Part shown: in pieces, positions 37,074-45,749 of the stretch | Position numbering within the stretch: position 1 is the first letter of the stretch | How the letters are laid out: every line of letters begins with the position of its first letter | Made by a program: the position numbers and the translations under genes | The notes under the pieces: model-generated | What the model was told of the DNA's origin: nothing | What the model saw: only the letters and a program-made list of their open reading frames with translations | Database searches by the model: none | Source: Ferrovibrio terrae_B | GTDB taxonomy: Bacteria > Pseudomonadota > Alphaproteobacteria > Ferrovibrionales > Ferrovibrionaceae | Direction: 5' to 3' | NCBI RefSeq assembly: GCF_943371255.1 | Contig: NZ_CALRUC010000016.1 | Span: 1 to 52,648, forward strand | Length of the DNA stretch: 52,648 bases

Positions 37074-37802
37074 ATGCCGGTTCGCGAACACAGTTCCGGC
37101 ACACTGGCTCTGCGCCGCCTGTTGCGCGGGTTCGAGCATTTTCACGACTGCTTCTTCGAAGGCAATAGCCAGCTCTACGAGCGCCTGGTCAGCGAAGGGC
37201 AGTCACCGCGCATCCTGGTGATCGCCTGCTCGGATTCGCGCTCCGATCCCGCGCTGCTGACCGAGGCGCAACCGGGTGACTTGTTCGTGATCCGCAATGT
37301 TGCCGCCCTGGTGCCGGCCTACGAACGGCCAACCGGCGTTCCGAAAGGCACCAGCGCGGCGATCGAATTCGGCATCCGCGCCCTGGAGGTGGACCATATC
37401 ATCGTGCTCGGCCATTCCCACTGCGGCGGTATCCGCTTTCTGGCTGAGCGCCGCGCGCGCAAGGACGGTTTCGAATTCCTGCCCGACTGGGTGGCGGTCG
37501 CTGGGGATCTCGTCGATACGATGGAGAATCTTGCCAGCGAAGCCGACGAAGCCGAGCGGCTACGCTGGCTGGAAAAATCCGCGGTTGGCCTGTCGGTGCG
37601 CAACCTGCAGAGTTTTCCCTGGATCGCTGACCGCATCCGGGCGGGCCGGCTTGCCTTGCATGGTTGGCATTTCGACCTGCAGCACGGTCAGTTGCAGGCC
37701 ATGGACGGCACTTCCGGCAGATTCAGCGCGGTGCCCGCTGGTGAACTTCCGGCACCGGCCTGCGGTTGCTGTGAAGGCCTTATGGAGCTCGTCGCCCAAT
37801 GA
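37074..37802 (+). CDS. Beta-class carbonic anhydrase
   Basis: 242 aa; interconverts CO2 and bicarbonate. The zinc ligands C52 (ACSDSR, with D54/R56 dyad), H114 and C117 (GHSHCGG) are all present. It starts 7 bp after the parvulin stop and overlaps nnrS by 4 bp (ATGA), so it is clearly part of the operon. A carbonic anhydrase inside a nitrate-respiration operon is unusual; a link to bicarbonate supply or pH during denitrifying growth is inference. Confidence 0.93.
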   Translation: MPVREHSSGTLALRRLLRGFEHFHDCFFEGNSQLYERLVSEGQSPRILVIACSDSRSDPALLTEAQPGDLFVIRNVAALVPAYERPTGVPKGTSAAIEFGIRALEVDHIIVLGHSHCGGIRFLAERRARKDGFEFLPDWVAVAGDLVDTMENLASEADEAERLRWLEKSAVGLSVRNLQSFPWIADRIRAGRLALHGWHFDLQHGQLQAMDGTSGRFSAVPAGELPAPACGCCEGLMELVAQ

Positions 37803-39010
37803 TCCATCTTCGAACCTCCGACCCGCACAGCAGTACCATCGTGATCCGCTGGCCGGTCCTGTTGCAAAGCGGTTTCCGCCCGTTCTTTCTGCTGGCCGGA
37901 TTGCAGGCCAGCCTGTTCATCCTGCTCTGGGTCGCAAGCTGGGTAATCGGTTGGGATTTGCCGCTGGGCGATCACCCCATTCTCTGGCATGGCCACGCCA
38001 TGCTATTCGGCTTTGCCACCGCCGCCCTGGCCGGTTTTCTGCTTACCGCCGTGCCGAACTGGACCGAGTCTGGGCCGGTGCGTGGGGCCCGCCTCGCCCT
38101 GTTGGTGGCGTTTTGGTTGGCAGCGCAGATTTTGTCGCTGTCGCCGCTGGCAACGGCTTATGCCGTGGCGGATGTCGGCTTCTGGCTGTTGCTGATCGGG
38201 CTGATCGCGCCCGGAATCCTCAAACGCAATGCCCGGCGCAATGGCATCTTCGTGGTGATTCTGTCGGTTCTCGCCAGCATCAATCTGCTGTGGCATCTGT
38301 CGTTGCATTACGGCTGGTATGATACCGCATTGCTTTGTCTGCATGCAGCTTTGGGTCTTTTCCTGCTGGCAATCGGAATTATCGGCGGTCGCATCATCCC
38401 GGCCTTCACCATTGGTGGCCTGCTGCAGGCGGGGCATACCGTGTCGATTGTGCCGGCGCCCCGTCTCGGCCTGGCGGCGAATATCGCGCTGGTTGCCGCC
38501 CTGATCGCCAGGCTGGCGGCGTTGCCGGTGGCACTGCAGGTGCTGGCCTGCCTGCTGGCCGCCGTCCTGCATGGCCTGCGCCTGCAGCATTGGTGGCGCC
38601 GGGAGATCCTTCGCATCCCGATCATCTGGTCGCTTCATCTTGGTTATGCCTTCCTGCCGGTCGGTTTCGTGCTGGAAGCTGCGGGCGCGGCCGGCCTGGT
38701 GCCCCTCGGCGCCGGCATTCACGCGCTGGGCAGCGGTGGCGTTGGCCTGATGATCCTCGCGGTCATGACGCGAGCGTCCCTGGGGCATACCGGCCGGCGG
38801 CTGGTGGCGCCTGGCCTGGCCGCCATTGCCTATCTGCTGGTGGCTGCCGGCGCGCTGTTGCGCGTTGTTGCCGCGAGTATCGCCGGTGCCGATTTCACCC
38901 AGCCCTTGCTCGCCATCAGCGGTCTGGCCTGGGCCGGGGGATTCGCAGCTTTCACCCTGGGCTATGCCCGCATCCTCTTTGCGCCCAGGCTTGATGGCCG
39001 GCCGGGCTGA
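37799..39010 (+). CDS. nnrS: NnrS family membrane protein
   Basis: 403-aa polytopic protein (about 12 segments) of the heme- and copper-containing NnrS family, linked to nitric-oxide metabolism and NO tolerance in denitrifiers. SGFRPFFLLAGLQA, HGHAMLFGFATAALAGFLLTAVPNWT and FTIGGLLQ are conserved stretches with candidate metal-ligand histidines. Translationally coupled to the carbonic anhydrase gene. No NO reductase is encoded in the window. Confidence 0.93.
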   Translation: MIHLRTSDPHSSTIVIRWPVLLQSGFRPFFLLAGLQASLFILLWVASWVIGWDLPLGDHPILWHGHAMLFGFATAALAGFLLTAVPNWTESGPVRGARLALLVAFWLAAQILSLSPLATAYAVADVGFWLLLIGLIAPGILKRNARRNGIFVVILSVLASINLLWHLSLHYGWYDTALLCLHAALGLFLLAIGIIGGRIIPAFTIGGLLQAGHTVSIVPAPRLGLAANIALVAALIARLAALPVALQVLACLLAAVLHGLRLQHWWRREILRIPIIWSLHLGYAFLPVGFVLEAAGAAGLVPLGAGIHALGSGGVGLMILAVMTRASLGHTGRRLVAPGLAAIAYLLVAAGALLRVVAASIAGADFTQPLLAISGLAWAGGFAAFTLGYARILFAPRLDGRPG

Positions 39011-39026
39011 TACGGAGACGAATGAC

Positions 39027-39380
39027 ATGACAAAACAAAAAGCAAAACATGCAGAGCTGCCGCCGGCGGCACGGAATTTCGCCACCCGCCAAAAAGCCGT
39101 TTGGAAGGCGTATGAGATGCTCGGCGAAGCTGCTGCTGAGGCCGGGCCGCTCGATGCCCGCGCGCGGCGGCTGGTGAAGCTGGCGCTCGCGATTGGTGCC
39201 CAGGCACAGGGCGCCACATCATCGCATGCGCGGCGCGCCAAGGCAGACAATGTGAGCCTGGCCGAGATGCATCACGTTGCAGTTCTCGCCGTCACCACAC
39301 TCGGATTGCCAGCTGCGGTACGCGCCATGGCCTGGATCGATACCGCCCTGGAGAAAGGACCGGTGCGGAAGCGGAAGTGA
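39027..39380 (+). CDS. Carboxymuconolactone decarboxylase-like protein without cysteines
   Basis: 117 aa. The segment RLVKLALAIGAQAQGATSSHARRAKADNVSLAEMHHVAVLAVTTLG is the CMD/AhpD-like helical fold. AhpD peroxidases use CxxC at this place; here the positions are non-cysteine and the protein has no cysteine at all, although the His after them is kept. It cannot be a thiol peroxidase of the AhpD type. It follows nnrS by 16 bp and precedes the RIC gene. Role unknown. Confidence 0.8.
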   Translation: MTKQKAKHAELPPAARNFATRQKAVWKAYEMLGEAAAEAGPLDARARRLVKLALAIGAQAQGATSSHARRAKADNVSLAEMHHVAVLAVTTLGLPAAVRAMAWIDTALEKGPVRKRK

Positions 39381-39408
39381 ATGTCGTAACGAAAAAAGAG
39401 TGTGCATC

Positions 39409-40056
39409 ATGATCAGCTATGAAGACCGGACCCTTGCCGACATTGCCGTCAGCCTCCCCGGCGCCACAGCGGTCTTTCGGGCCCATAAACTGGATTTCTG
39501 TTGTGGCGGCGGCACCAGCCTTAAAGACGCTGCCAGCAAACGTGGCTTGGAGCTGGAGCAGCTTGACGGCGAATTGCAGGCGCTAACTCCTGGGGCATTG
39601 ACCGTGCCGCAGGAGACCGCGGACCTGATTGAGCATATCCTAACCCGCTACCACGCGGTGCATCGGGCCGAATTGCCCGAGTTGATCCGGCTGGCGCGAC
39701 GCGTCGAGGCAGTACATCGCGGTCATCAGGATGTTCCTGCTGGCCTGGCGGATCTTCTGGAGGAAACGCTTCGGGAACTGGACGACCATATGCAGAAGGA
39801 AGAGGTCATGCTGTTCCCGATGATGCTGCGTGGCGGCCACCCGATGATCGAATATCCGATCACGGTCATGCGCAGCGAACATGAAGAGCATGGCGCACGG
39901 CTGCATTCGATCGAAGCATTGACCAATGGTGGCGCGGCACCCGGTGATGCCTGTCCGACATGGCGCGCGCTCTATGCCGGTACGCGTAAACTGGTAGATG
40001 ATGTGATGGAGCACATCCACCTGGAGAACAACATCCTGTTTCCGCGCTGGCCGTAA
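39409..40056 (+). CDS. Iron-sulfur cluster repair di-iron protein (RIC/YtfE/ScdA family)
   Basis: 215 aa. It has an N-terminal ScdA_N domain with the double cysteine (DFCCGGG, C31-C32) and a C-terminal hemerythrin-like domain with histidine and glutamate ligands (HAVHRAELPEL, DHMQKEEVMLFPMM, MRSEHEEHG, EHIHLENNILFPRW). These proteins repair Fe-S clusters damaged by NO or oxidants. It is the last gene of the nitrate cargo, fitting protection from NO made during nitrite reduction. Confidence 0.93.
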   Translation: MISYEDRTLADIAVSLPGATAVFRAHKLDFCCGGGTSLKDAASKRGLELEQLDGELQALTPGALTVPQETADLIEHILTRYHAVHRAELPELIRLARRVEAVHRGHQDVPAGLADLLEETLRELDDHMQKEEVMLFPMMLRGGHPMIEYPITVMRSEHEEHGARLHSIEALTNGGAAPGDACPTWRALYAGTRKLVDDVMEHIHLENNILFPRWP

Positions 40057-40395
40057 GATTTTGGAGAGGCTCTTCATGGCCGATCACACCAGGACGAGAG
40101 TGATCTTATAAACCAGGCTGTGTTTTTGCATGTGATCAATGGCCTATGCCTTTCCATGGCGGAAACGGCGGGTGACGGCGGAAATGACGCTTGTGTCACT
40201 TTATGGACCAAATACTCATTTTATGAAGTCACCGATACCAGTGCCTTTCAACTGGAAACTGTCTATCGGTAGCGCGTAGATTTTGGTGCCATAATTATTA
40301 AGGTGCAAACGGCGACACAATTATCAATGTGTTCGACTGTGTCATGCTCAAATTCTAACCGCACATAGGACCAGTGTTAGCTGCATTGTGTGCAA
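40057..40395. other. AT-rich spacer after the nitrate cargo
   Basis: 339 bp with no credible gene. It is more A/T-rich than the cargo on its left and matches the composition of the tni side, so the cargo/backbone junction probably lies near 40.06-40.1 kb. It includes an inverted repeat GACACA (40314-40319) / TGTGTC (40338-40343). The AATNCCTTCAW end motif is not repeated here. Confidence 0.55.
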
Positions 40396-40794
40396 TTAAT
40401 GCCTTACGAGAGAGACGGGATGCTTGGTGTCTTGGCTGGGAACGGCCCTCTGAAACCGAGATTCCGAAACATCGGCGGCGGCAGAACAAAACCGCTCATA
40501 GTCGTACACAACGATCTTGAAGGGGCCGTATTCCAGGATGCCTCGTTTCTGCAGATAGGTGACGCAAACGCTGAATGCGTCACTATCCCCGATGAAGGCG
40601 AGATGTTGATCCTTGGCCCAACTGGCGACGAGCTCACTCTGCATGACCATGTCGCCAGATTTCATGCAGATTTGGTCGAAGATGCGAATAGGCCGTGGTA
40701 GGTTTTGTACGACGTCAGATTCGGGGTTATTTGCCGTACGCAAATTAATGTCTGCCAAAGGATCTCCCTCAGGCGCACTGGTCTTACGAATCAC
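40396..40794 (-). CDS. Hypothetical protein, tni-side accessory ORF
   Basis: 132 aa from a GTG at 40794, with only a weak ribosome site. Residues 33-95 (PRPIRIFDQICMKSGDM ... LQKRGILEYGPFKIVVYDYERF) look protein-like, with alternating hydrophobic strands and a helix, but I do not recognise the family. It is on the same strand as tniQ. A 103-codon frame on the opposite strand covers the same bases; composition favours this one only modestly. Confidence 0.45.
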   Translation of the reverse strand: MIRKTSAPEGDPLADINLRTANNPESDVVQNLPRPIRIFDQICMKSGDMVMQSELVASWAKDQHLAFIGDSDAFSVCVTYLQKRGILEYGPFKIVVYDYERFCSAAADVSESRFQRAVPSQDTKHPVSLVRH

Positions 40795-41024
40795 CTTGCC
40801 TGATGACGATTATCGGGGAAAATTAGCGTTAAATGCTAGTTTGGATTATGTCCCACTTAACGATTGCAATTTTATCTATGCATAATGTTTCGGCTTGTGC
40901 CGGGAGTTTCCAACAAAGCTGATCCGTGGGAATCGCCTGCCAAAATGTCTGATGATTCCTTGCCAACGACACGAATTCGACTCGCCCGGCTCCGGCTAAA
41001 ATTGCTAACTAATCTGGGATTTGA

Positions 41025-41234
41025 CAGGAACCGCATATAATTCGCGACCCGGATATTCTTTCTGGGACGCCCGTCATCGTGAGCACAAGAGTACCCGCTG
41101 AACTTGTTGCCGAATCGATAAAACGACGCATGACGGTAGAGCAGATTTTAATAGCTCTGCCATCTATCAATGCGCTTCAAGTTCGAGCAGCAGTAGCGTT
41201 GACAATAGTGCGGCCTCGTTCTCGCATTAACTGA
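41025..41234 (+). pseudogene. DUF433 family antitoxin-like fragment without a start codon
   Basis: An open frame of 69 codons between stops encodes RDPDILSGTPVIVSTRVPAEL followed by MTVEQILIALPSI, a clear match to the DUF433 family core (usually DP-x-I-x-G-x-P-V-x-x-x-T-R-V-P). DUF433 genes are typically antitoxin-like partners of PIN-like toxins. No ATG, GTG or TTG precedes the conserved block, and the usual toxin gene is absent downstream, where tniQ ends on the other strand 11 bp later. Best read as a 5'-truncated remnant; a non-standard ATT/ATA start is less likely. Confidence 0.65.
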
Positions 41235-41245
41235 CTTCACCTAGT

Positions 41246-42364
41246 TTATGTTCGGAAAGTAGGTGGGCGCAATCGGCGAGCCTTTGCTCGCCAGTCATAA
41301 TGGTATTTTGATTTACGAATAATATTTGCGCGATTTACCGCGTCCAAAAATTGCACCCGCCAAAGATACGGCCAGTCACGCGCAAGCGGCCATGCCTGTG
41401 CCTTGGCATCTCGAATGCGTTGTTTTAGAATTTTAGGATTTGCCACCAGAGTCGCGTTGAAAATAAACCGGTGCACTACATCGGTGAAAAGGCTATTTAG
41501 CTCGACTGCGTCCCCGCTTAGGCAGCGTGCTACTATCGGGATGGTCTTTTCAAGAGCGTCAACTTCGTATGAATAGACATTGTTTATTAGAAGGCCGCGC
41601 TCTGCCCTAAGTAGCGCGGGCTGCGACCAGCCAAGCAGCCTCTTCGTTCTTCTTCGTGAATGCATATCCAGCCATATCAAATCGGTTCGCATCGCACTTA
41701 ACGATGCCTCGGTGCATTTAAATCTCCCCGTCAATTCTTGATCTGATGCACAGAAATCAGCTAGGCAATTCCCTGAAGAAGATAGAAGCGGTGATTGGCG
41801 TTCATCCAATCGGCCATTCGCTTCGGCAAATGATCGAGCCGCAAGAAGTCCACCTCCTACGCAATCCTTTGTCCCGCATCGATCGAAAAACCTACGACTG
41901 CGGGTGAGAAAAATGCGATGTGCGTTACAGGAAAAACGCGTACTGTCTCGCCAAAGAGACCGTTCATAAATATAACCATGTGCTCTGACCATTTCGTTCA
42001 AACAGAGATGACACACCAAAGGATCGGGGTGGTCGGGCCTTACAAGCGAGGGGTAGGTACGACTATTCCGACACACTGCTGCCATGGAACGAATGCGTGC
42101 AGCATCGCCACCAACGAAACTCCCCAGGGCCTCGACTTGCTCAGCGGTTATTGCGGCAAAGCTAGGGAATAAGTCCAATTTCCGACGCCAAGGCTGCGGA
42201 ATTGCATCGACAGTAGGACTAGAAATTCTGAATTTCTTCGCAATAAAGTCGAGAAAGTTACTGCCCGAAATACCGTAATACCTGCCTATTCGCGCCAGCC
42301 AGGAAGGCAATGTTTCATCGGGTTGGGGCGGAACTACGATTGGCAGGCGTTCATCGGATTGCAT
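41246..42364 (-). CDS. tniQ: TniQ/TnsD family target-selection protein
   Basis: 372 aa from MQSDERLPIVV (42364); an alternative in-frame start at 42403 adds 13 residues, and neither has a clear ribosome site. The N-terminus PDETLPSWLARIGRYYGIS and the zinc motif CHLC...FSCNAH (about residues 116-146) with the intervening YERSLWRD are TniQ hallmarks. TniQ/TnsD proteins bind target DNA or guide complexes and recruit the AAA+ ATPase. It lies 56 bp after the XRE gene on the same strand, but apart from tniAB. Confidence 0.9.
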   Translation of the reverse strand: MQSDERLPIVVPPQPDETLPSWLARIGRYYGISGSNFLDFIAKKFRISSPTVDAIPQPWRRKLDLFPSFAAITAEQVEALGSFVGGDAARIRSMAAVCRNSRTYPSLVRPDHPDPLVCHLCLNEMVRAHGYIYERSLWRDSTRFSCNAHRIFLTRSRRFFDRCGTKDCVGGGLLAARSFAEANGRLDERQSPLLSSSGNCLADFCASDQELTGRFKCTEASLSAMRTDLIWLDMHSRRRTKRLLGWSQPALLRAERGLLINNVYSYEVDALEKTIPIVARCLSGDAVELNSLFTDVVHRFIFNATLVANPKILKQRIRDAKAQAWPLARDWPYLWRVQFLDAVNRANIIRKSKYHYDWRAKARRLRPPTFRT

Positions 42365-42420
42365 GAACGTGCCATAGATTTGAGGACTTAAAGCACCCTG
42401 CATTCAGGTGCTGCGGGCCT

Positions 42421-42705
42421 TTACCCTCGTCTGGCGCGGGCTGGCTTAGAAGCTCTTCGTCCCGGCGGCAGAGGGGATGGTTTGGGGGCTCCTGGTAGCG
42501 GCTCCATGAACAATTCCATGACCCGTACCTTGAGAACCAAGGCAACGCGTGCCAGCACGTCAATACTGGAATTGACGGTTCCGCGCTCGACTCGTCCGAC
42601 ATAGGAAGAGTCAATTTCCGCACTGCCGGCCAAGTCTTCTATGGTAAGGCCGCGCTCCACGCGAATTCGGCGCACATTCCAGCTGACGATTCTTCGGACA
42701 TCCAT
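42421..42705 (-). CDS. XRE family transcriptional regulator in the tni module
   Basis: 94 aa. Residues 10-65 form a Cro/C1-type HTH (NVRRIRVERGLTIEDLAGSAEIDSSYVGRVERGTVNSSIDVLARVALVL); the tail is proline- and arginine-rich. It is divergent from the small coiled-coil gene, with a perfect dyad between them that could be its operator. Probably controls expression of tniQ or of the module. Confidence 0.87.
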   Translation of the reverse strand: MDVRRIVSWNVRRIRVERGLTIEDLAGSAEIDSSYVGRVERGTVNSSIDVLARVALVLKVRVMELFMEPLPGAPKPSPLPPGRRASKPARARRG

Positions 42706-42728
42706 GCCCAGAAAGCATCAGCTTGTAG

Positions 42729-42744
42729 GCTCTTAATACAGAGC
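42729..42744. promoter_or_regulatory. Candidate XRE operator
   Basis: GCTCT-TAATAC-AGAGC is a perfect 5-bp dyad with a 6-bp spacer in the 104-bp divergent region between the XRE gene and the coiled-coil gene. It is typical in size and place for a Cro/C1-family autoregulatory site. Confidence 0.5.
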
Positions 42745-42809
42745 ATATAGTCCGTTTAAATAGAGAGGCGGTCATAGGCAGAGGTCCTAATATGAAGGGT
42801 GGAGATCTA

Positions 42810-43007
42810 ATGGAGATCGCCTCCAAAATCCGTGATATCGAAAGCGGCCTAAGCCTGTCGCTCGATATTCAGCGAGTGTTGCGTCAACAATTATTTAGCG
42901 TGGAGACTGAACTGGTTTCTCTCAGGGCCGACGTTATGCGGGTTAGCGAGCGTGTCTCCCATATTGCAAATGAACTCCGCCGAACAGGCGAGGCAGATAA
43001 AAACTGA
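42810..43007 (+). CDS. Small coiled-coil protein in the tni module
   Basis: 65 aa, almost wholly predicted amphipathic helix (SLDIQRVLRQQLFSVETEL and VMRVSERVSHIANELRR), no recognised family. The ATG at 42810 follows GGTGGAG by 5-6 nt. It is the only plus-strand gene in the module and ends 13 bp before the convergent tniB stop. Its placement with the XRE gene and operator suggests a paired regulatory or anti-regulator function, which is inference. Confidence 0.55.
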   Translation: MEIASKIRDIESGLSLSLDIQRVLRQQLFSVETELVSLRADVMRVSERVSHIANELRRTGEADKN

Positions 43008-43020
43008 ACCTGCTAATGAG

Positions 43021-43932
43021 CTACGCTGAAGTAAAGGGAGGTTCTTTTCTTTGGCGCGGTATTGAAAGTAACGGGGCGGGCACCAGCGAAAGGCTATCCA
43101 AAGTAAGGCTCTCAGCGCCTGTCTGGATGGCGAGGGCAGCGGAATCACTAAGTAACCGCAACAGATTGACTGTAATGCCTCCGGTTAGATCCAACAGGCG
43201 CTTCTTAAATTCTCTGGTGTCGATGTTTGATCGCTGCCGTAGGGGTAGGTGAGCAACCACAGTCCGCAAAAACTCGTCTAGAGATTTTCCTGGCTTGAAT
43301 GGCTGCATCTCCACGGGGCGGAACCGATGCGACATCTGATCATCATACTTAATTGTGAGCTGCGCAGCCGAAGTGCCAACGGCGACAATGGGAATGCTTG
43401 TGTCGTTTGTTAAATTTTTAATTGTATTAATTACGATCTGTCGTTGGCGTGCCGTGGACGAATTCAAGTTGTGAAATTCGTCAATAATTATAATTCTTGT
43501 GCCCACATCTCGAAGGATACTCACGAGCATTCGCTCCAAGTCGCTTACTTTCATTGCCGAAGTCACTGGAGCATTGACGGCTCTCAGCATCTTAAGGAGA
43601 AATTCCTGCTGTGTTGGTTCGGCTGGCATTTGCATGATGACAACCGGATGTGGATTTATGAAACCTCCTATCTGTGATTGGGCATCTGGCCGATACCTAC
43701 GCATGAATGCACTAACTGCCTTTGTCTTCCCAACTCCAGTTGGTCCCATTAGCAGCATGCATGGCATGCGAATCTGCCGAGGGTAATGAAAGAGGCGATC
43801 AAGTTCGGACGTCACATAATTGAACTGGTCGAACTTAATTAGATGATCTCTATATATGTAAGATATTCGCTCCGAATTAGTCAGATCGACAATAGATCGT
43901 GCAGAGTTGGCAAGATGGGAGTAAGTATCCAT
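43021..43932 (-). CDS. tniB: TniB (TnsC-like) AAA+ ATPase
   Basis: 303 aa. Walker A is GPTGVGKT (63-70), Walker B IIIIDEFHNL, and sensor-like IPIVAVGTSAA follows. TniB/TnsC ATPases bridge the target selector and the transposase and polymerise on DNA. The ATG directly abuts the tniA stop, so the two are coupled. Confidence 0.95.
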   Translation of the reverse strand: MDTYSHLANSARSIVDLTNSERISYIYRDHLIKFDQFNYVTSELDRLFHYPRQIRMPCMLLMGPTGVGKTKAVSAFMRRYRPDAQSQIGGFINPHPVVIMQMPAEPTQQEFLLKMLRAVNAPVTSAMKVSDLERMLVSILRDVGTRIIIIDEFHNLNSSTARQRQIVINTIKNLTNDTSIPIVAVGTSAAQLTIKYDDQMSHRFRPVEMQPFKPGKSLDEFLRTVVAHLPLRQRSNIDTREFKKRLLDLTGGITVNLLRLLSDSAALAIQTGAESLTLDSLSLVPAPLLSIPRQRKEPPFTSA

Positions 43933-45618
43933 CTACCAATCCTCCACTTCAACAATCTGGGCGCTCTCCGTATCGGGTTCGATATCTTCAATCGGTGTTC
44001 TGGCCGCAGGCAAGTATGGAATTATCTCCGCAGGTGGCCTTTCGGCTTCCAGCGCTTGCGTTACACGCTCTATGTAACGAGCGGCAGAGCGTTTAATTGA
44101 GGTTTTCTTCGATATTGCACCAGCTACGATCTTACGCTTTGCCAAAATCATGGAAAAAATCTGCTCTTCGTGAATTTCACCACGATAATTCTTTCTAATT
44201 TCACGGGCGATTGCATCCCGTTCCATCATGCTAATTGGAAACCGATTGGCATCGGCGTACTTCGTCTCGATAAATCCGCCACCTGGAAGCATGACGTAGA
44301 TACTGCTGAGATTTCGTGGATCGTAATTAACAGATACTCTGCGGTCCTGCTCTCCGAGCAGGCAGGTCAGATCGTTGTTCCAATAGGTAATATCGTAGAA
44401 CTTTATGCCACGACGACTCACCGTCCGTTGCTCGGAGGGAAGGAAGTCGACTGAGATATACCTATAATTCTGAATTGCCCGAATTGGTGAAGCGCGGCTT
44501 TCCACCTCTGTTTCCCAGGCAGTGATTGGAGGGCGCTGGAGGGACGAATGAATGGTGTTGTGATAGATGTTTACCTGAGCGCAGAAGTATGCCTCAAGCT
44601 CTTCCAAGGTAAGGCACGCTTCTTGGGAGCTATCGTATTTTCTCGCCCTGTGTCGTTCAGCGTTCGCGAATGTTGTGCCGGGCAGAAAATGTAGGTCACC
44701 CATGCACGTCCCAATAAGGCGCTCAATATGTCCTCCATACCGAGGTTCACCAATAGGGCGTAGCTGGTGACCAATTTCGTAGGCGGTTAGGATTCGCTTC
44801 AAATCGTCGCTGTGGAAATCCGCGCCATTATCCGAGTGAATGTTGTCGGGTAGCCCATCGCAGGGCCACGCGAAGTTGAAACCTCTCTCAAGCAAGTATG
44901 GAGCTTTAGGAAGACAGGCGTGCCGGAGGCAGAGCGCCGTTGATAGGAATGAAGGCGCTTCTAGTGTGATGTAAAAACCAACGATCATCCTAGATGCAAC
45001 ATCCATAGCGAGAGTGAGCCATGGTCGTCCGATCGCGGTTCGTGTGAACCGATCAACGACCATTATGTCGCATGGAGTGTGGTCAATTTGTAGGACGCTA
45101 TAGGCTCCCGCCACAACAAACGAACCGGGCGTCGGAGTGAGTTTTTGTTTGGCGGCGGCGCTGCCCTCTTGCCCTTTGAGGCGTTTATCAGGAGGTAGAC
45201 GATAAACTCGACGCCGTATTGTTTCGTAAGTGGGCACCACTAGTCCGGCACTATGACAATCTGCGCCAATCTCTAAATAGAGCCGTTGGATCGAGACTTC
45301 TTCTTTCCCACGATATAGTCGTGTGATCTGACCAGAAATAATCGCTTCGACTTCCGGAGACAGGAAGCTGCTACCTACTGGGCGTCCGCGTTTTCTGGGA
45401 AGCATACAGCGTAAGGTTCGATCGCTGCTCGCATGGTATCGGTTCACTAAAGTGTAGACAGTCCTTACAGAAACTTTGAGTTTTCGGGCAGCCAAGAGAT
45501 AGTCTTCGCGTTTGGCGGCACTCTCAACAAGGTCTCGCACGACGGCGAGGCGGCGCGCTGCAAGTGCCGCTTCTTCGCTTGGAATCGCATGAACGAGTAG
45601 TTCTGTCGGATTAGGCAA
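43933..45618 (-). CDS. tniA: TniA (TnsB-like) DDE transposase
   Basis: 561 aa. Residues about 25-80 are an HTH region (LLAARKLKVSVRTVYTLVNRY). The rve integrase core has D179 (LQIDHTPCD), D263 (IHSDNGADFHSDD) and E299 (GHIERLIG), a complete DDE triad. A Mu-type beta-barrel and a C-terminal region for binding the ATPase follow. It cuts the 3' ends and joins them to target; without a TnsA partner, replicative cointegrates are expected. Stop adjacent to the tniB start. Confidence 0.95.
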   Translation of the reverse strand: MPNPTELLVHAIPSEEAALAARRLAVVRDLVESAAKREDYLLAARKLKVSVRTVYTLVNRYHASSDRTLRCMLPRKRGRPVGSSFLSPEVEAIISGQITRLYRGKEEVSIQRLYLEIGADCHSAGLVVPTYETIRRRVYRLPPDKRLKGQEGSAAAKQKLTPTPGSFVVAGAYSVLQIDHTPCDIMVVDRFTRTAIGRPWLTLAMDVASRMIVGFYITLEAPSFLSTALCLRHACLPKAPYLLERGFNFAWPCDGLPDNIHSDNGADFHSDDLKRILTAYEIGHQLRPIGEPRYGGHIERLIGTCMGDLHFLPGTTFANAERHRARKYDSSQEACLTLEELEAYFCAQVNIYHNTIHSSLQRPPITAWETEVESRASPIRAIQNYRYISVDFLPSEQRTVSRRGIKFYDITYWNNDLTCLLGEQDRRVSVNYDPRNLSSIYVMLPGGGFIETKYADANRFPISMMERDAIAREIRKNYRGEIHEEQIFSMILAKRKIVAGAISKKTSIKRSAARYIERVTQALEAERPPAEIIPYLPAARTPIEDIEPDTESAQIVEVEDW

Positions 45619-45749
45619 CGGGCCCCCGCTGAAATACCGAATTGGCGCCAGTGACGGGGAAGAATATCGACGGAGAATTGGAGTCGCAAAGACATTAGAG
45701 AAGTAATCAAATTTGAACGCGAATATATATTCGTGTTAGATCTCACCGT

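Noticed and set aside
40390..40701. 103-codon plus-strand frame
   Set aside because: It overlaps the minus-strand hypothetical gene. I could not decide firmly, but it has no ribosome site and its residue pattern is less protein-like.
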